A stretch of DNA of 15,827 bases from the NCBI GenBank assembly GCA_026989405.1, contig JALSJL010000284.1, positions 1-15,827 of the forward strand, given 5' to 3'. The position numbers were made by a program, and so were the translations under genes. This DNA comes from Marinosulfonomonas sp. (GTDB taxonomy: Bacteria > Pseudomonadota > Alphaproteobacteria > Rhodobacterales > Rhodobacteraceae). This document shows, in pieces, positions 6,610 through 14,808 of the stretch. How positions within the stretch are numbered: position 1 is the stretch's first letter; each line of letters starts with the position of its first letter. The notes under the pieces were generated by a model, which saw only the letters and a list, made by a program, of their open reading frames with translations, did not search any database and was not told where the DNA came from.

Positions 6610-7269
6610 ATGCGTTTGTCGAGCTGGAAACCAATAGTCCTGACCATCGCGATCATGCTGGGATTCCTGGCCCAGACAGATCGCGCCCACGCCGGAAAAC
6701 TGGAAACCGCCATTGTCGCCGGAGGGTGTTTCTGGTGTGTGGAATCAGATTTCGAGAGCGTGCCGGGGGTTGTCGAAGTTGTCAGCGGATATACCGGCGG
6801 CAAGACGGCCAACCCGACATACAAGCAAGTATCCAAGGGCGGCACGGGGCACTATGAGGCCGTCAGGATCACCTTTGACAGCGGCAAGATCACCTACGAT
6901 GAGATCCTGCACCTGTTCCTGCGCTCGATCGATCCGCTCGACGCCGGCGGCCAGTTCTGTGATCGCGGCGACAGCTACCGCACGGCAATTTTTGCCAAGG
7001 GTCCCGCGCAGCGGGCGGCGGCCGAAAAAGCGGTGGCCGAGGCCAGCGCCGCGCTCGGACGGAAGATCGTGACCCCGGTCCTGAATGCGTCGCGGTTCTA
7101 CAAGGCCGAGGCCTATCATCAGGATTACTACAAGGGCAAAAAGATCGTCGTGACCCGCCGCGGGCCAAAGACCCAGGCGGCGGCCTACAAGTTTTACCGG
7201 AACGCCTGTGGCCGCGACGCGCGCGTGCGCCAGATCTGGGGAAGCGCTGCACCCTTTGCCGGTCACTGA
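6610..7269 (+). CDS. msrA: Peptide-methionine (S)-S-oxide reductase MsrA, exported form
   Basis: MsrA reduces methionine-S-sulfoxide in oxidised proteins. Residues 1-28 form a Sec-type signal peptide: basic MRLSSWK, a hydrophobic core, and a cleavage site after AHA. The mature domain starts with AGGCFWC, where C40 is the catalytic Cys. SGYTGG is at 59-64, GHYEAV at 80-85, and a QFCDRGDSYR segment at 115-124 contains C117. C200 near the C-terminus (NACGRD) is a likely resolving Cys. The total of 219 residues is a normal MsrA plus leader. The ATG is fixed by AAGGAG 7 bases upstream; longer in-frame starts would bury the signal peptide. There is no msrB nearby. It is convergent with maeB, with a hairpin filling the gap. 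Confidence 0.94.
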   Translation: MRLSSWKPIVLTIAIMLGFLAQTDRAHAGKLETAIVAGGCFWCVESDFESVPGVVEVVSGYTGGKTANPTYKQVSKGGTGHYEAVRITFDSGKITYDEILHLFLRSIDPLDAGGQFCDRGDSYRTAIFAKGPAQRAAAEKAVAEASAALGRKIVTPVLNASRFYKAEAYHQDYYKGKKIVVTRRGPKTQAAAYKFYRNACGRDARVRQIWGSAAPFAGH

Positions 7270-7273
7270 ACCG

Positions 7274-7293
7274 CCGAAACAGTCAGGTTTCGG
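7274..7293. terminator. Possible bidirectional terminator hairpin between msrA and maeB
   Basis: CCGAAAC (7274-7280) and GTTTCGG (7287-7293) form a perfect 7-base stem with a 6-base loop. It occupies nearly all of the 25-base gap between the two convergent stop codons. No T run follows on either strand, so it may instead be an mRNA 3'-end stabiliser. Confidence 0.45.
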
Positions 7294-7294
7294 G

Positions 7295-9559
7295 TCAGGC
7301 GATCTGGCCCAGCCCGGAACCGGCAATCACCGCCATGTTCAATATATCGTTCTGCGTCGAAACGGTCGAACAGATCTGAACCGGCTTGTCGATCCCCGTC
7401 AGGATCGGGCCGATCACGGTCGCACCGGCCATTTCCTGCATCAGCTTCACTGAAATCGACGCCGAATGGCGCGCCGGGACGACCAGGACATTGGCCGGGC
7501 CGGTCAATCGGCAAAACGGATATTGCGCCATGACATCCGGGTTCAGCGCGACATCAACGGTCATTTCACCGTCATACTCGAAATCAACGCCGCGCTGATC
7601 GAGAACTTTCGGCGCCAGGTGCATCTTGGTTGCGCGCTCTGAAACCGGGTAGCCAAAGGTCGAGAAACTGACGAAGGCAACGCGCGGTTCGATCCCCATA
7701 CCTCGTGCGACCGCCGCTGCACGCTCGGCGATATCGGCCATGTCTTCTTCATCCGGCCATTCATGAACCAGCGTATCTGCAATAAACACGATCCGGCCCC
7801 GATGGAGCACAGCCGTGACCCCGACAGCGCCATCCTGTGCCCTGGCATCGAAAACGTGATTGATCAGCCCGAGAACATGCGCCGACTTTCGGGTTGCCCC
7901 CGTCACCAGAGCATCGCCGTGCCCATGTGCAAGCATCAGGGCCGAGAAAACATGCCGATCACGGGCCGCCAGCCGATGCACATCCTGTTGATCGTATCCA
8001 TGACGTTGCAGGCGGCGATACAAGAATTCCTTGTAGGCATCCAGATGCTCGGTATTGGCCGCATTGACGATTTCCAGCTCGTCCACCGCGTCCGCCAGCC
8101 CCTCTGCGGCCAGCTTGGCGGCAACATCCGCTTCGCGCCCGACAACAACGGCCCGTCCAAAACCGCCGCGCTGATAGGCAACAGCAGCCTTCAACACCCG
8201 CGGATCGTCACCTTCGGCGAAAATCATGGTCGCCTGGGCTGCGCGGGCACGCGCATTGAGGCCCTGCAAAATGGACGCCGTCGGATCCATCCTTGCCTCA
8301 AGCCCGAGCCGATAGGCATCCATGTCGATAATCGGGCGGCGCGCAACGCCGGTGTCCATTCCGGCTTGCGCCACGGCAGGTGGAATGCGGTGAATGAGGC
8401 GCGGGTCAAACGGCGCCGGGATGATGTAGTCACGCCCGAATTTCAACTTGCGCCCATAAGCCAGTGCCACCTCGTCCGGCACATTTTCGCGCGCCAGCTC
8501 GGCAAGGGCGCGGGCACAGGCGATTTTCATTTCGTCGTTGATGGCGCGCGCATGAATGTCCAGCGCACCGCGAAAAAGATAGGGAAAGCCCAGCACGTTG
8601 TTCACCTGGTTCGGATAGTCCGAACGCCCGGTCGCCACGATTGCATCCTCGCGAACGTCGTGAACCTCTTCCGGGGAAATTTCCGGATCGGGATTTGCCA
8701 TCGCGAAAATAACCGGGTTTTCCGCCATATCAGAGACCATTTCCTGCGTCACAGCCCCCTTGGCCGACACCCCCAGAAACACGTCTGCGCCCATCATCGC
8801 CTCTTCCAGAGTGCGCGCATCAGTGTTTGCGGCATGGGCCGATTTCCACTGGTTCATACCTTCCTTGCGGCCCTGGTAAATCACCCCCTTGGTGTCGCAC
8901 ATCAGGCAGTTGTCGTGTTGCGCGCCCATAGACTTGATCAGCTCCAGGCACGCGATACCGGCAGCCCCCGCGCCATTCAGCACGATCTTGCAATCCTCCA
9001 AGTTCTTTCCCGAAAGGTGCAGCGCGTTGATCAACCCGGCCGCGCAGATGACAGCCGTGCCGTGCTGGTCGTCATGAAAGACCGGAATGTCCATTTCCTC
9101 TTTCAGACGCTGCTCGATGATGAAACATTCCGGCGCCTTGATGTCTTCCAGGTTGATCCCGCCAAAAGTGGGCCCCAGCAACCTGACCGCATTGATGAAC
9201 TCTTCCGGGTCGGCTGTATCCAGCTCGAGGTCGATTGAATTCACATCGGCAAAACGCTTGAAAAGCACCGCCTTGCCTTCCATGACCGGCTTGGACGCCA
9301 GCGCCCCCAGATTGCCAAGCCCAAGAACGGCAGACCCGTTCGAAATGACGGCAACCAGGTTTCCCTTGTTGGTATAATCATAAGCCGTTTCAGGCGTTTG
9401 CGCGATTTCCTCACAGGGAACCGCCACGCCCGGACTGTAGGCAAGCGACAGATCCCGCTGGGTTGTCATCGGCACCGATGGTGTAACGTCGAACTTGCCG
9501 GGACGCGGCTCCATGTGGAACGCCAGGGCTTCTTCTCGGCTATACTTGATCTTTGACAT
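7295..9559 (-). CDS. maeB: NADP-dependent malic enzyme, MaeB type with C-terminal phosphotransacetylase-like domain
   Basis: The 754-residue chimeric enzyme decarboxylates malate oxidatively to pyruvate, giving NADPH in most relatives. The N-terminal malic domain has YSPGVA (41-46), PVMEGKAVLF (91-100), NLEDI (136-140) and HDDQHGTA (162-169) for metal and substrate binding. The NAD(P) domain has GAGAAG at 196-201. From about residue 440 (MIFAEGDDPRVLKAA) to the end it resembles phosphotransacetylase (LVTGATRKSAHVLG); in this family that part is regulatory rather than a proven acyltransferase. Length and architecture match MaeB fully, with no frameshift. A TTGACC/TAAGAC promoter-like pair sits upstream. 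NADP rather than NAD preference is inferred from the family; a DME-type NAD enzyme with the same architecture is possible. Confidence 0.94.
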   Translation of the reverse strand: MSKIKYSREEALAFHMEPRPGKFDVTPSVPMTTQRDLSLAYSPGVAVPCEEIAQTPETAYDYTNKGNLVAVISNGSAVLGLGNLGALASKPVMEGKAVLFKRFADVNSIDLELDTADPEEFINAVRLLGPTFGGINLEDIKAPECFIIEQRLKEEMDIPVFHDDQHGTAVICAAGLINALHLSGKNLEDCKIVLNGAGAAGIACLELIKSMGAQHDNCLMCDTKGVIYQGRKEGMNQWKSAHAANTDARTLEEAMMGADVFLGVSAKGAVTQEMVSDMAENPVIFAMANPDPEISPEEVHDVREDAIVATGRSDYPNQVNNVLGFPYLFRGALDIHARAINDEMKIACARALAELARENVPDEVALAYGRKLKFGRDYIIPAPFDPRLIHRIPPAVAQAGMDTGVARRPIIDMDAYRLGLEARMDPTASILQGLNARARAAQATMIFAEGDDPRVLKAAVAYQRGGFGRAVVVGREADVAAKLAAEGLADAVDELEIVNAANTEHLDAYKEFLYRRLQRHGYDQQDVHRLAARDRHVFSALMLAHGHGDALVTGATRKSAHVLGLINHVFDARAQDGAVGVTAVLHRGRIVFIADTLVHEWPDEEDMADIAERAAAVARGMGIEPRVAFVSFSTFGYPVSERATKMHLAPKVLDQRGVDFEYDGEMTVDVALNPDVMAQYPFCRLTGPANVLVVPARHSASISVKLMQEMAGATVIGPILTGIDKPVQICSTVSTQNDILNMAVIAGSGLGQIA

Positions 9560-9590
9560 TCCTGGGCGTCCTTGTTGTTCTGTTCAATCC

Positions 9591-9618
9591 GTCTTAGCGG
9601 CCCCGAACCGAAGGTCAA
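9591..9618 (-). promoter_or_regulatory. Possible maeB promoter
   Basis: On the minus strand, TTGACC (9613-9618) and TAAGAC (9591-9596) are separated by 16 bases. Transcription would start near 9584, about 25 bases before the maeB ATG. The -35 matches consensus at 5 of 6 positions; the -10 is weaker. Confidence 0.4.
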
Positions 9619-9694
9619 CAATTTCCCCGTTTTCGTGCTTTTCCCCGGAAATCGCAGTTTGTATGGTTGCCCAAACAATCCTGTGGGGAACCCA

Positions 9695-12358
9695 TTGAGC
9701 ACCGCGAATGCCGCCCTGACGCCGATGATGGCGCAATATCTGAAGATAAAGGCAGACCATCGGGATGCGCTGTTGTTTTACCGCATGGGCGATTTCTACG
9801 AGATGTTCTTTGACGATGCGGTTCTGGCCGCCGAGGCGCTCGACATTGCATTGACCAAACGCGGCAAGCATCTGGGCAAGGACATCCCGATGTGCGGGGT
9901 TCCGGTCCACTCGGCCGAAGGCTACCTGCTCAGCCTCATTCGCAAGGGGTTTCGTGTCGCCGTCTGCGAGCAGATGGAAAACCCCGCCGAAGCCAGGAAG
10001 CGCGGCTCGAAATCGGTGGTGAAACGAGAGGTCGTGCGGCTGGTCACACCTGGCACACTGACCGAAGACTCGCTGCTCCAACCGCGCCGGAACAACTTCC
10101 TTGCCGCCTATAGCGAGGTGCGCGGAGCGGCTGCGCTGGCCTGGACCGATATTTCAACCGGCGAGTTTCATGTGGCCACCTGTCCGTTGGCACGGCTGGC
10201 GCCCGAGCTTGCGCGCCTGATGCCCAGCGAAGTGCTTGTTGTTGACGGGCAATCGCCGGAAATCATCGAATTAGTGTCTGATATGGGCGCATCGGCGACA
10301 CCATTGGCCAGGGCGTCCTTTGACAGCACAAATGCGCAAGATCGTCTTGCGGCGCATTTCGGGGTTGCGTCGCTGGATGCGTTCGGAACATTTGGACGCG
10401 CCGAAATTTCAGCCCTGGGCGCGATCCTGGAATACCTAGAGATCACGCAGAAGGGCAAGCTGCCGCTGCTGCGCCCACCGGTTCGTGAAGCCTTGGGCGA
10501 AAACCTTCAAATCGACGCCGCGACCCGCCGCAATCTTGAGCTGACGCAAAGTCTGACCGGGGCAAAGGACGGCTCTCTTCTGGACGTCATCGACAACACC
10601 GCAACTGCGGCAGGCGCGCGCTTGCTGGAACGGCGGCTGTCCAGCCCTTCCTGCGCGCTCTCGCTGATCCATGCACGCCAGGAGGCGGTGGCATTCATGG
10701 TCGAACACGCCGATCTGCGCGACCAGTTGCGCGACACGTTGCGCAAGGTGCCCGACTTCGACCGGGCCCTTTCGCGCATCGCCCTGGACAGGGGCGGGCC
10801 GCGCGACATGGCCGCCATCCGAACGGGTCTTGCACAGGCCGCCAGGATTGCGCACCGGATGAGCGGGGCGGAGCTGCCCGAAAACCTGCGTGATGCCGTG
10901 GCGGCCCTGACCGGCCAGGAGGCCCTGGTTGAGCTTCTTGATGCCGCCCTGGTGCCCGAGCCGCCATTGCTCACGCGCGATGGCGGATTTGTTGCCAGCG
11001 GGTTTGACAGTGATCTGGATGAGGCGCGGCGGCTCCGCGACGACGGTCGCAACATCATTGCCGGCCTGCAGGCCAGGTATGTCGAGATGACTGGCGTTTC
11101 CTCCTTGAAGATCAAACACAACAATGTGCTGGGATACTTCATAGAGCTGACAGCGCGCCATGCCGACATGATGCTGTCCGCACCGCTTTCAGAGACCTTC
11201 ATCCACCGGCAAACCACGGCCAACGCCGTCCGGTTTACCACGGTTGAAATGTCCGATCTGGAAACCCGAATTCTGAATGCCGGCAATCAGGCTCTGGAGA
11301 TTGAAAAGCGTGTCTATTCCATGCTTTCCGACGCGATAATGGAGGTGGCTGCACCTATCGGCGCGGCAGCGCGCGCCATTGCCGAGCTGGATTTTTCAGC
11401 GGCTCTGGCCACACTGGCCGTTTCCGAAAACTGGTGCCGCCCAAAAATTGACGACAGCCGGAACTTCAGGATTGAAGGCGGGCGCCATCCGGTTGTGGAG
11501 GCCGCGCTGCGCCGCCAGGGCGGCGTTCCCTTCATTGCCAACGACTGCACGCTGGAAGGCGGCAAGGAGGCCGCCGGCATCTGGTTGCTGACCGGGCCGA
11601 ACATGTCGGGGAAATCGACATTCCTGCGTCAGAACGCCCTGATCGCCCTGCTTGCGCAGATCGGCTCGTATGTGCCTGCCCGCTCGGCCGAGATCGGCCT
11701 TGTCTCACAACTGTTTTCGCGTGTCGGCGCCTCGGACGACCTGGCGCGCGGACGTTCCACTTTCATGGTCGAAATGGTTGAAACGGCCGCCATTCTCAAT
11801 CAGGCCGATGACCGCGCCCTGGTCATTCTGGATGAAATCGGGCGCGGGACGGCAACTTATGATGGCCTGTCCATCGCCTGGGCCACCCTGGAGTACCTGC
11901 ACGACAAGAACCGCTGCCGCACACTTTTTGCCACCCACTACCACGAGATGACGGCACTTGCCGACAAGCTGGATGGTGCGCAAAACGCAACCGTCGCCGT
12001 CAAGGAGTGGGAGGGTGACGTGATTTTCCTGCACGAAGTCCGAAAGGGCGCGGCTGACCGATCTTATGGTGTCCAGGTTGCGAAGCTGGCCGGCCTTCCC
12101 GCGGCTGTGGTGTCAAGGGCACGCGTCGTGCTCGAGGCCCTGGAAAAAGGTGAACGCGAGGGCAAGGCGCACAAGGCCGGGCTGGTGGACGATCTGCCGC
12201 TGTTTTCGGTCGCGCCGTCACCGGCCCCGGCAACTTCCGCACCTTCGCCGGTCGAAGAAAAGCTCGCCGGGGTGTTGCCCGACGAGCTGACGCCAAGGGA
12301 AGCGCTTGATCTGATCTACGAGTTGCGCGCGCTTATTGCTGACGCGGGGTCGAACTGA
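9695..12358 (+). CDS. mutS: DNA mismatch repair protein MutS
   Basis: The 887-residue mismatch-recognition ATPase has the mismatch-reading Phe-X-Glu in GDFYEMF (F34, E36), Walker A TGPNMSGKST (633-642), Walker B LDEIGRGTATYDG (D713, E714) and FATHYHE (from 745). Connector, lever and clamp regions are intact, so it is MutS1 and not MutS2. No ATG is available before the conserved TPMMAQY. TTG at 9695 gives MSTANAALTPMMAQY, close to the N-terminus of related proteins, with GGGGAA 4 bases upstream; GTG at 9683 is an alternative without a Shine-Dalgarno sequence. Starting at ATG 9725 would remove only a few residues. Its last 26 bases overlap the grpE 3' end on the other strand. No MutL gene is nearby. 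Confidence 0.95.
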   Translation: MSTANAALTPMMAQYLKIKADHRDALLFYRMGDFYEMFFDDAVLAAEALDIALTKRGKHLGKDIPMCGVPVHSAEGYLLSLIRKGFRVAVCEQMENPAEARKRGSKSVVKREVVRLVTPGTLTEDSLLQPRRNNFLAAYSEVRGAAALAWTDISTGEFHVATCPLARLAPELARLMPSEVLVVDGQSPEIIELVSDMGASATPLARASFDSTNAQDRLAAHFGVASLDAFGTFGRAEISALGAILEYLEITQKGKLPLLRPPVREALGENLQIDAATRRNLELTQSLTGAKDGSLLDVIDNTATAAGARLLERRLSSPSCALSLIHARQEAVAFMVEHADLRDQLRDTLRKVPDFDRALSRIALDRGGPRDMAAIRTGLAQAARIAHRMSGAELPENLRDAVAALTGQEALVELLDAALVPEPPLLTRDGGFVASGFDSDLDEARRLRDDGRNIIAGLQARYVEMTGVSSLKIKHNNVLGYFIELTARHADMMLSAPLSETFIHRQTTANAVRFTTVEMSDLETRILNAGNQALEIEKRVYSMLSDAIMEVAAPIGAAARAIAELDFSAALATLAVSENWCRPKIDDSRNFRIEGGRHPVVEAALRRQGGVPFIANDCTLEGGKEAAGIWLLTGPNMSGKSTFLRQNALIALLAQIGSYVPARSAEIGLVSQLFSRVGASDDLARGRSTFMVEMVETAAILNQADDRALVILDEIGRGTATYDGLSIAWATLEYLHDKNRCRTLFATHYHEMTALADKLDGAQNATVAVKEWEGDVIFLHEVRKGAADRSYGVQVAKLAGLPAAVVSRARVVLEALEKGEREGKAHKAGLVDDLPLFSVAPSPAPATSAPSPVEEKLAGVLPDELTPREALDLIYELRALIADAGSN

Positions 12359-12902
12359 CGCCGACATTGGCCGGACGCAGCAGGCGGTCGTGCAGCAGAA
12401 ATCCTTCCGACATCACCTCGACGATATCGCCAGACTGCGTTCCCGGAACCGCCGCTTCGAACATCGCCTGATGGATTTGCGGGTCGAACTTGTCTCCGAC
12501 CTGGGGTTCGATGATTTCGATGCCGTGCTTCTTGAACACCTTCAACAGCTCGCGCATCGTCAGCTCGATACCCTCGATGAACCCCTTGTCGTTCGCCAAC
12601 TGTTCTTCGCTGACTGAATCGAGTGCTCGTTTCAGGCTGTCGTAGACCGGCAGCAGATCACGGGCAAGCTTGGAGCCGCCGTATTGCTCGGCTTCGCGAC
12701 GATCGCGCTCTCCTCTTTTGCGGATGTTTTCCGCATCGGCAAGCGCCCGCATGAAGCGGTCGCGCATGTCGTCGCGTTCCGCCTTCAACTGCTCAATCTG
12801 ATCATCGACCTGAAGGTCGGTTGCCTGCGCTTCGGGATGCGCGTCATCCTCCGCAGGCAGGGCTTCCTCATCTTTGAACTCTTCGTTTTCGCCATTGGCC
12901 AT
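12333..12902 (-). CDS. grpE: GrpE, nucleotide exchange factor for DnaK
   Basis: The 189-residue cytoplasmic cochaperone promotes ADP release from DnaK. An acidic N-terminal tail (NGENEEFKDEE) leads into a long helix/coiled coil at about 30-95 (QLKAERDDMRDRFMRALADAENIRKR). The C-terminal beta-wing contains the family signature region: VGDKFDPQIHQAMFE, then VEVMSEGFLLHDRLLRPANVGVS. ATG at 12902 is chosen because AAGGA lies 7 bases upstream; an in-frame TTG at 12917 would overlap hrcA but lacks a ribosome site. It follows hrcA by 11 bases and is surely cotranscribed. dnaK and dnaJ are not in the window. Its stop lies inside the mutS coding end. Confidence 0.96.
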   Translation of the reverse strand: MANGENEEFKDEEALPAEDDAHPEAQATDLQVDDQIEQLKAERDDMRDRFMRALADAENIRKRGERDRREAEQYGGSKLARDLLPVYDSLKRALDSVSEEQLANDKGFIEGIELTMRELLKVFKKHGIEIIEPQVGDKFDPQIHQAMFEAAVPGTQSGDIVEVMSEGFLLHDRLLRPANVGVSSTPRQQ

Positions 12903-12913
12903 TTTTCTGTCCT

Positions 12914-13975
12914 TCAATCCCGGCCGGACAACAGTTTGCCGACCAGCTGCGCGGTATAGTCAACGATCGGCACGATCCGCCCGTAGTTCAGGCGCGTCGG
13001 GCCGATGACGCCCACAGCGCCAATAATTTTTCGGTCAGAGTTCATATAGGGCGATACCACCAAAGAGGAACCCGAAAGTGAAAAAAGTTTGTTCTCCGAG
13101 CCGATGAAAATCCGCACGCCGTCGCCCTCTTCCGTGAGGTCGAGAAATTCAGCAATATCGCGCTTTCTCTCGAGGTCATCAAACAGGCTTCGGATGCGTT
13201 CAAGGCTTTCGCTGTCATCGGTATCCAGCAGGTTCGCGCGCCCGCGCACAATCAGCCGCTCGTACGACTCGCCGCCGTCTTCCCAAAGTGCCAGACCGTT
13301 TTCAACCAGCGCCCGCGCCAGGCCGTCCAGCTCTTGTCGGCGGGCCTGAATTTCGGTCTTGATGGTCTCGCGCAGCTCGCTGATGGTCTTGCCTTCGGCG
13401 ATGTTGTTCAGAAAGTTCGCAGCTTCGCGCATCGACGAAGGGGTCTGCCCGGGCGACGGCGTGAAAACCCGGTTTTCAACATGACCATCAGCCTGAACCA
13501 GAACAACAAGCGCCCGATCCGGTGCCAGGCTGACAAACTCGATATGGCGGATGGGGGCTTCGTGTTTTGGCGCAAGAACAAGGCTTGCCCCCTTGGTCAG
13601 ACCGGACAGCACGGCGCCAAGCTTGTCCAGCATGGCCCCGGTGTCGCGCGCGTTCGAACCCAGCGTCGCATCAATTTTTGACTGGTCATCCGAATCGAGT
13701 TGCGAAACCTCCAGCAGCCCATCGACGAACATGCGCAACCCTGCTTGGGTCGGAACCCGGCCGGCAGACACATGGGGCGCATCCAGCAACCCCAGATGCT
13801 CCAGGTCCTGCATGACATTGCGGACCGTCGCAGCGCTGATCTTTTCTGTCAGCGACCGCGTAAGGGTTCGCGATCCGACCGGCTCGCCGGTTTCCAGGTA
13901 GCCTTCGACCACAAGGCGAAACACCTCGCGGCTGCGGTCATTCAACTCATCCAGCAATTTCGGTCCGTTCGTCAT
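12914..13975 (-). CDS. hrcA: Heat-inducible transcription repressor HrcA
   Basis: The 353-residue DNA-binding repressor recognises CIRCE operators, typically upstream of groESL in this class. An N-terminal winged helix (about 1-75) includes DRSREVF, GEPVGSRTL, the recognition-helix region ISAATVRNVMQDLEHLGLL and HVSAGRVPT. A GAF-like dimerisation part follows, and the C-terminal INYGRI-type segment reads LNYGRIVPIVDYTAQLVGKLL. ATG at 13975 is preferred: an upstream in-frame ATG at 14002 lies within the promoter -10, so it would not be on the transcript. The Shine-Dalgarno sequence is weak and the expected leader is only about 20 bases. It is first in an operon with grpE and is divergent from rph. 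I found no CIRCE (TTAGCACTC-N9-GAGTGCTAA) here, so it does not look autoregulated through that site. Confidence 0.96.
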   Translation of the reverse strand: MTNGPKLLDELNDRSREVFRLVVEGYLETGEPVGSRTLTRSLTEKISAATVRNVMQDLEHLGLLDAPHVSAGRVPTQAGLRMFVDGLLEVSQLDSDDQSKIDATLGSNARDTGAMLDKLGAVLSGLTKGASLVLAPKHEAPIRHIEFVSLAPDRALVVLVQADGHVENRVFTPSPGQTPSSMREAANFLNNIAEGKTISELRETIKTEIQARRQELDGLARALVENGLALWEDGGESYERLIVRGRANLLDTDDSESLERIRSLFDDLERKRDIAEFLDLTEEGDGVRIFIGSENKLFSLSGSSLVVSPYMNSDRKIIGAVGVIGPTRLNYGRIVPIVDYTAQLVGKLLSGRD

Positions 13976-14000
13976 TTGCGGGTATGTCTCGCGCCATTTC

Positions 14001-14029
14001 ATTAAACGTAACCGGGGATCAAACGTCAA
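14001..14029 (-). promoter_or_regulatory. Sigma70-type promoter of hrcA-grpE
   Basis: On the minus strand, TTGACG (14024-14029) and TTTAAT (14001-14006) are separated by exactly 17 bases, each matching consensus at 5 of 6 positions. The expected start is near 13994, about 20 bases before the hrcA ATG. It looks like a housekeeping promoter rather than a sigma32 (RpoH) promoter. Confidence 0.6.
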
Positions 14030-14094
14030 TCGGGCTTGCACCTTCAGTGGTTGCACGGATATGAGGGCGCATCCAGCCAGAAAAGGGATTTCAG

Positions 14095-14808
14095 ATGCGG
14101 CCTTCAGGCAGAGAAATAGACATGATGCGACCGATTTCAATCGAAACCGGTGTAACAAAACACGCCGAAGGGTCGTGCATGATCAAGGTCGGGGACACCC
14201 ATGTGCTTTGCACCGCATCGCTCGAGGCGCGCGTGCCCGGATTTCTCAAGAATACCGGTCTGGGCTGGGTCACGGCCGAATACGGGATGCTGCCGCGCTC
14301 GACCGGTTCGCGCATGCGCCGCGAAGCAGCGGCGGGAAAGCAAGGTGGCCGCACGGTGGAAATCCAGCGCCTGATCGGCCGGTCGCTTCGCGCGGGTATC
14401 GATCGTGTCGCCCTGGGGGAACGCCAGATCACGGTGGATTGTGACGTCATTCAGGCCGACGGCGGCACGCGGTGTGCCGCGATCACCGGTGGCTGGGTGG
14501 CGCTTCGGTTGGCAGTGAACAAGCTGATGAAAGCCGGCGATGTCGTCAGCGACCCGCTGATTGACAACGTTGCCGCGGTCAGTTGCGGGATCTACGCAGG
14601 CCAGCCGGTGCTGGACCTCGACTATGCAGAAGACAGCGAAGCCGGTGTTGATGGAAACTTTGTCATGCTTGGCGGCGGCAACCTGATCGAGGTGCAGATG
14701 TCGGCCGAAGGATCAACCTTTTCGCGTGACCAGATGACGACATTGCTTGATCTTGCCGACAAGGGCGTGGCCGAGCTGGTCGCCGCGCAGAATGCCGCCG
14801 TGGCCTGA
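14095..14808 (+). CDS. rph: Ribonuclease PH
   Basis: The 237-residue phosphorolytic exoribonuclease trims tRNA 3' ends in the cytoplasm and works as a hexamer. The N-terminus MRPSGREIDMMRPISIETG is the family start. RSTGSRMRREAAAGKQGGRT and the signature CDVIQADGGTRCAAITGGW are intact, so this is not an E. coli K-12-like truncated rph. ATG at 14095 has AAGGGA ending 6 bases upstream; a later ATG at 14122 would drop the conserved RPSGRE. It is divergent from hrcA. TTGCAC occurs twice upstream (14036-14041 and 14051-14056); the first, with TATGAG at 14060-14065, could be a weak promoter. Its TGA overlaps the ATG of rdgB by one base, so the two are coupled. Confidence 0.97.
   Translation: MRPSGREIDMMRPISIETGVTKHAEGSCMIKVGDTHVLCTASLEARVPGFLKNTGLGWVTAEYGMLPRSTGSRMRREAAAGKQGGRTVEIQRLIGRSLRAGIDRVALGERQITVDCDVIQADGGTRCAAITGGWVALRLAVNKLMKAGDVVSDPLIDNVAAVSCGIYAGQPVLDLDYAEDSEAGVDGNFVMLGGGNLIEVQMSAEGSTFSRDQMTTLLDLADKGVAELVAAQNAAVA

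Noticed and set aside
7763..9238. Long open frame of about 490 codons on the plus strand, antisense to maeB
   Set aside because: It lies wholly inside the well-supported maeB gene. Its translation shows no recognisable domain and is rich in His, Arg and Pro, as expected from the complement of GC-rich codons.
10436..11286. Two overlapping minus-strand open frames of about 240-260 codons within mutS
   Set aside because: Both are antisense to conserved MutS sequence, have compositions typical of shadow frames and no ribosome site or family motifs.
13976..14094. Possible CIRCE operator or CtrA box (TTAA-N7-TTAA) between hrcA and rph
   Set aside because: Neither the CIRCE half-sites nor paired TTAA at the right spacing are present; the only TTAA-like sequence belongs to the hrcA -10.
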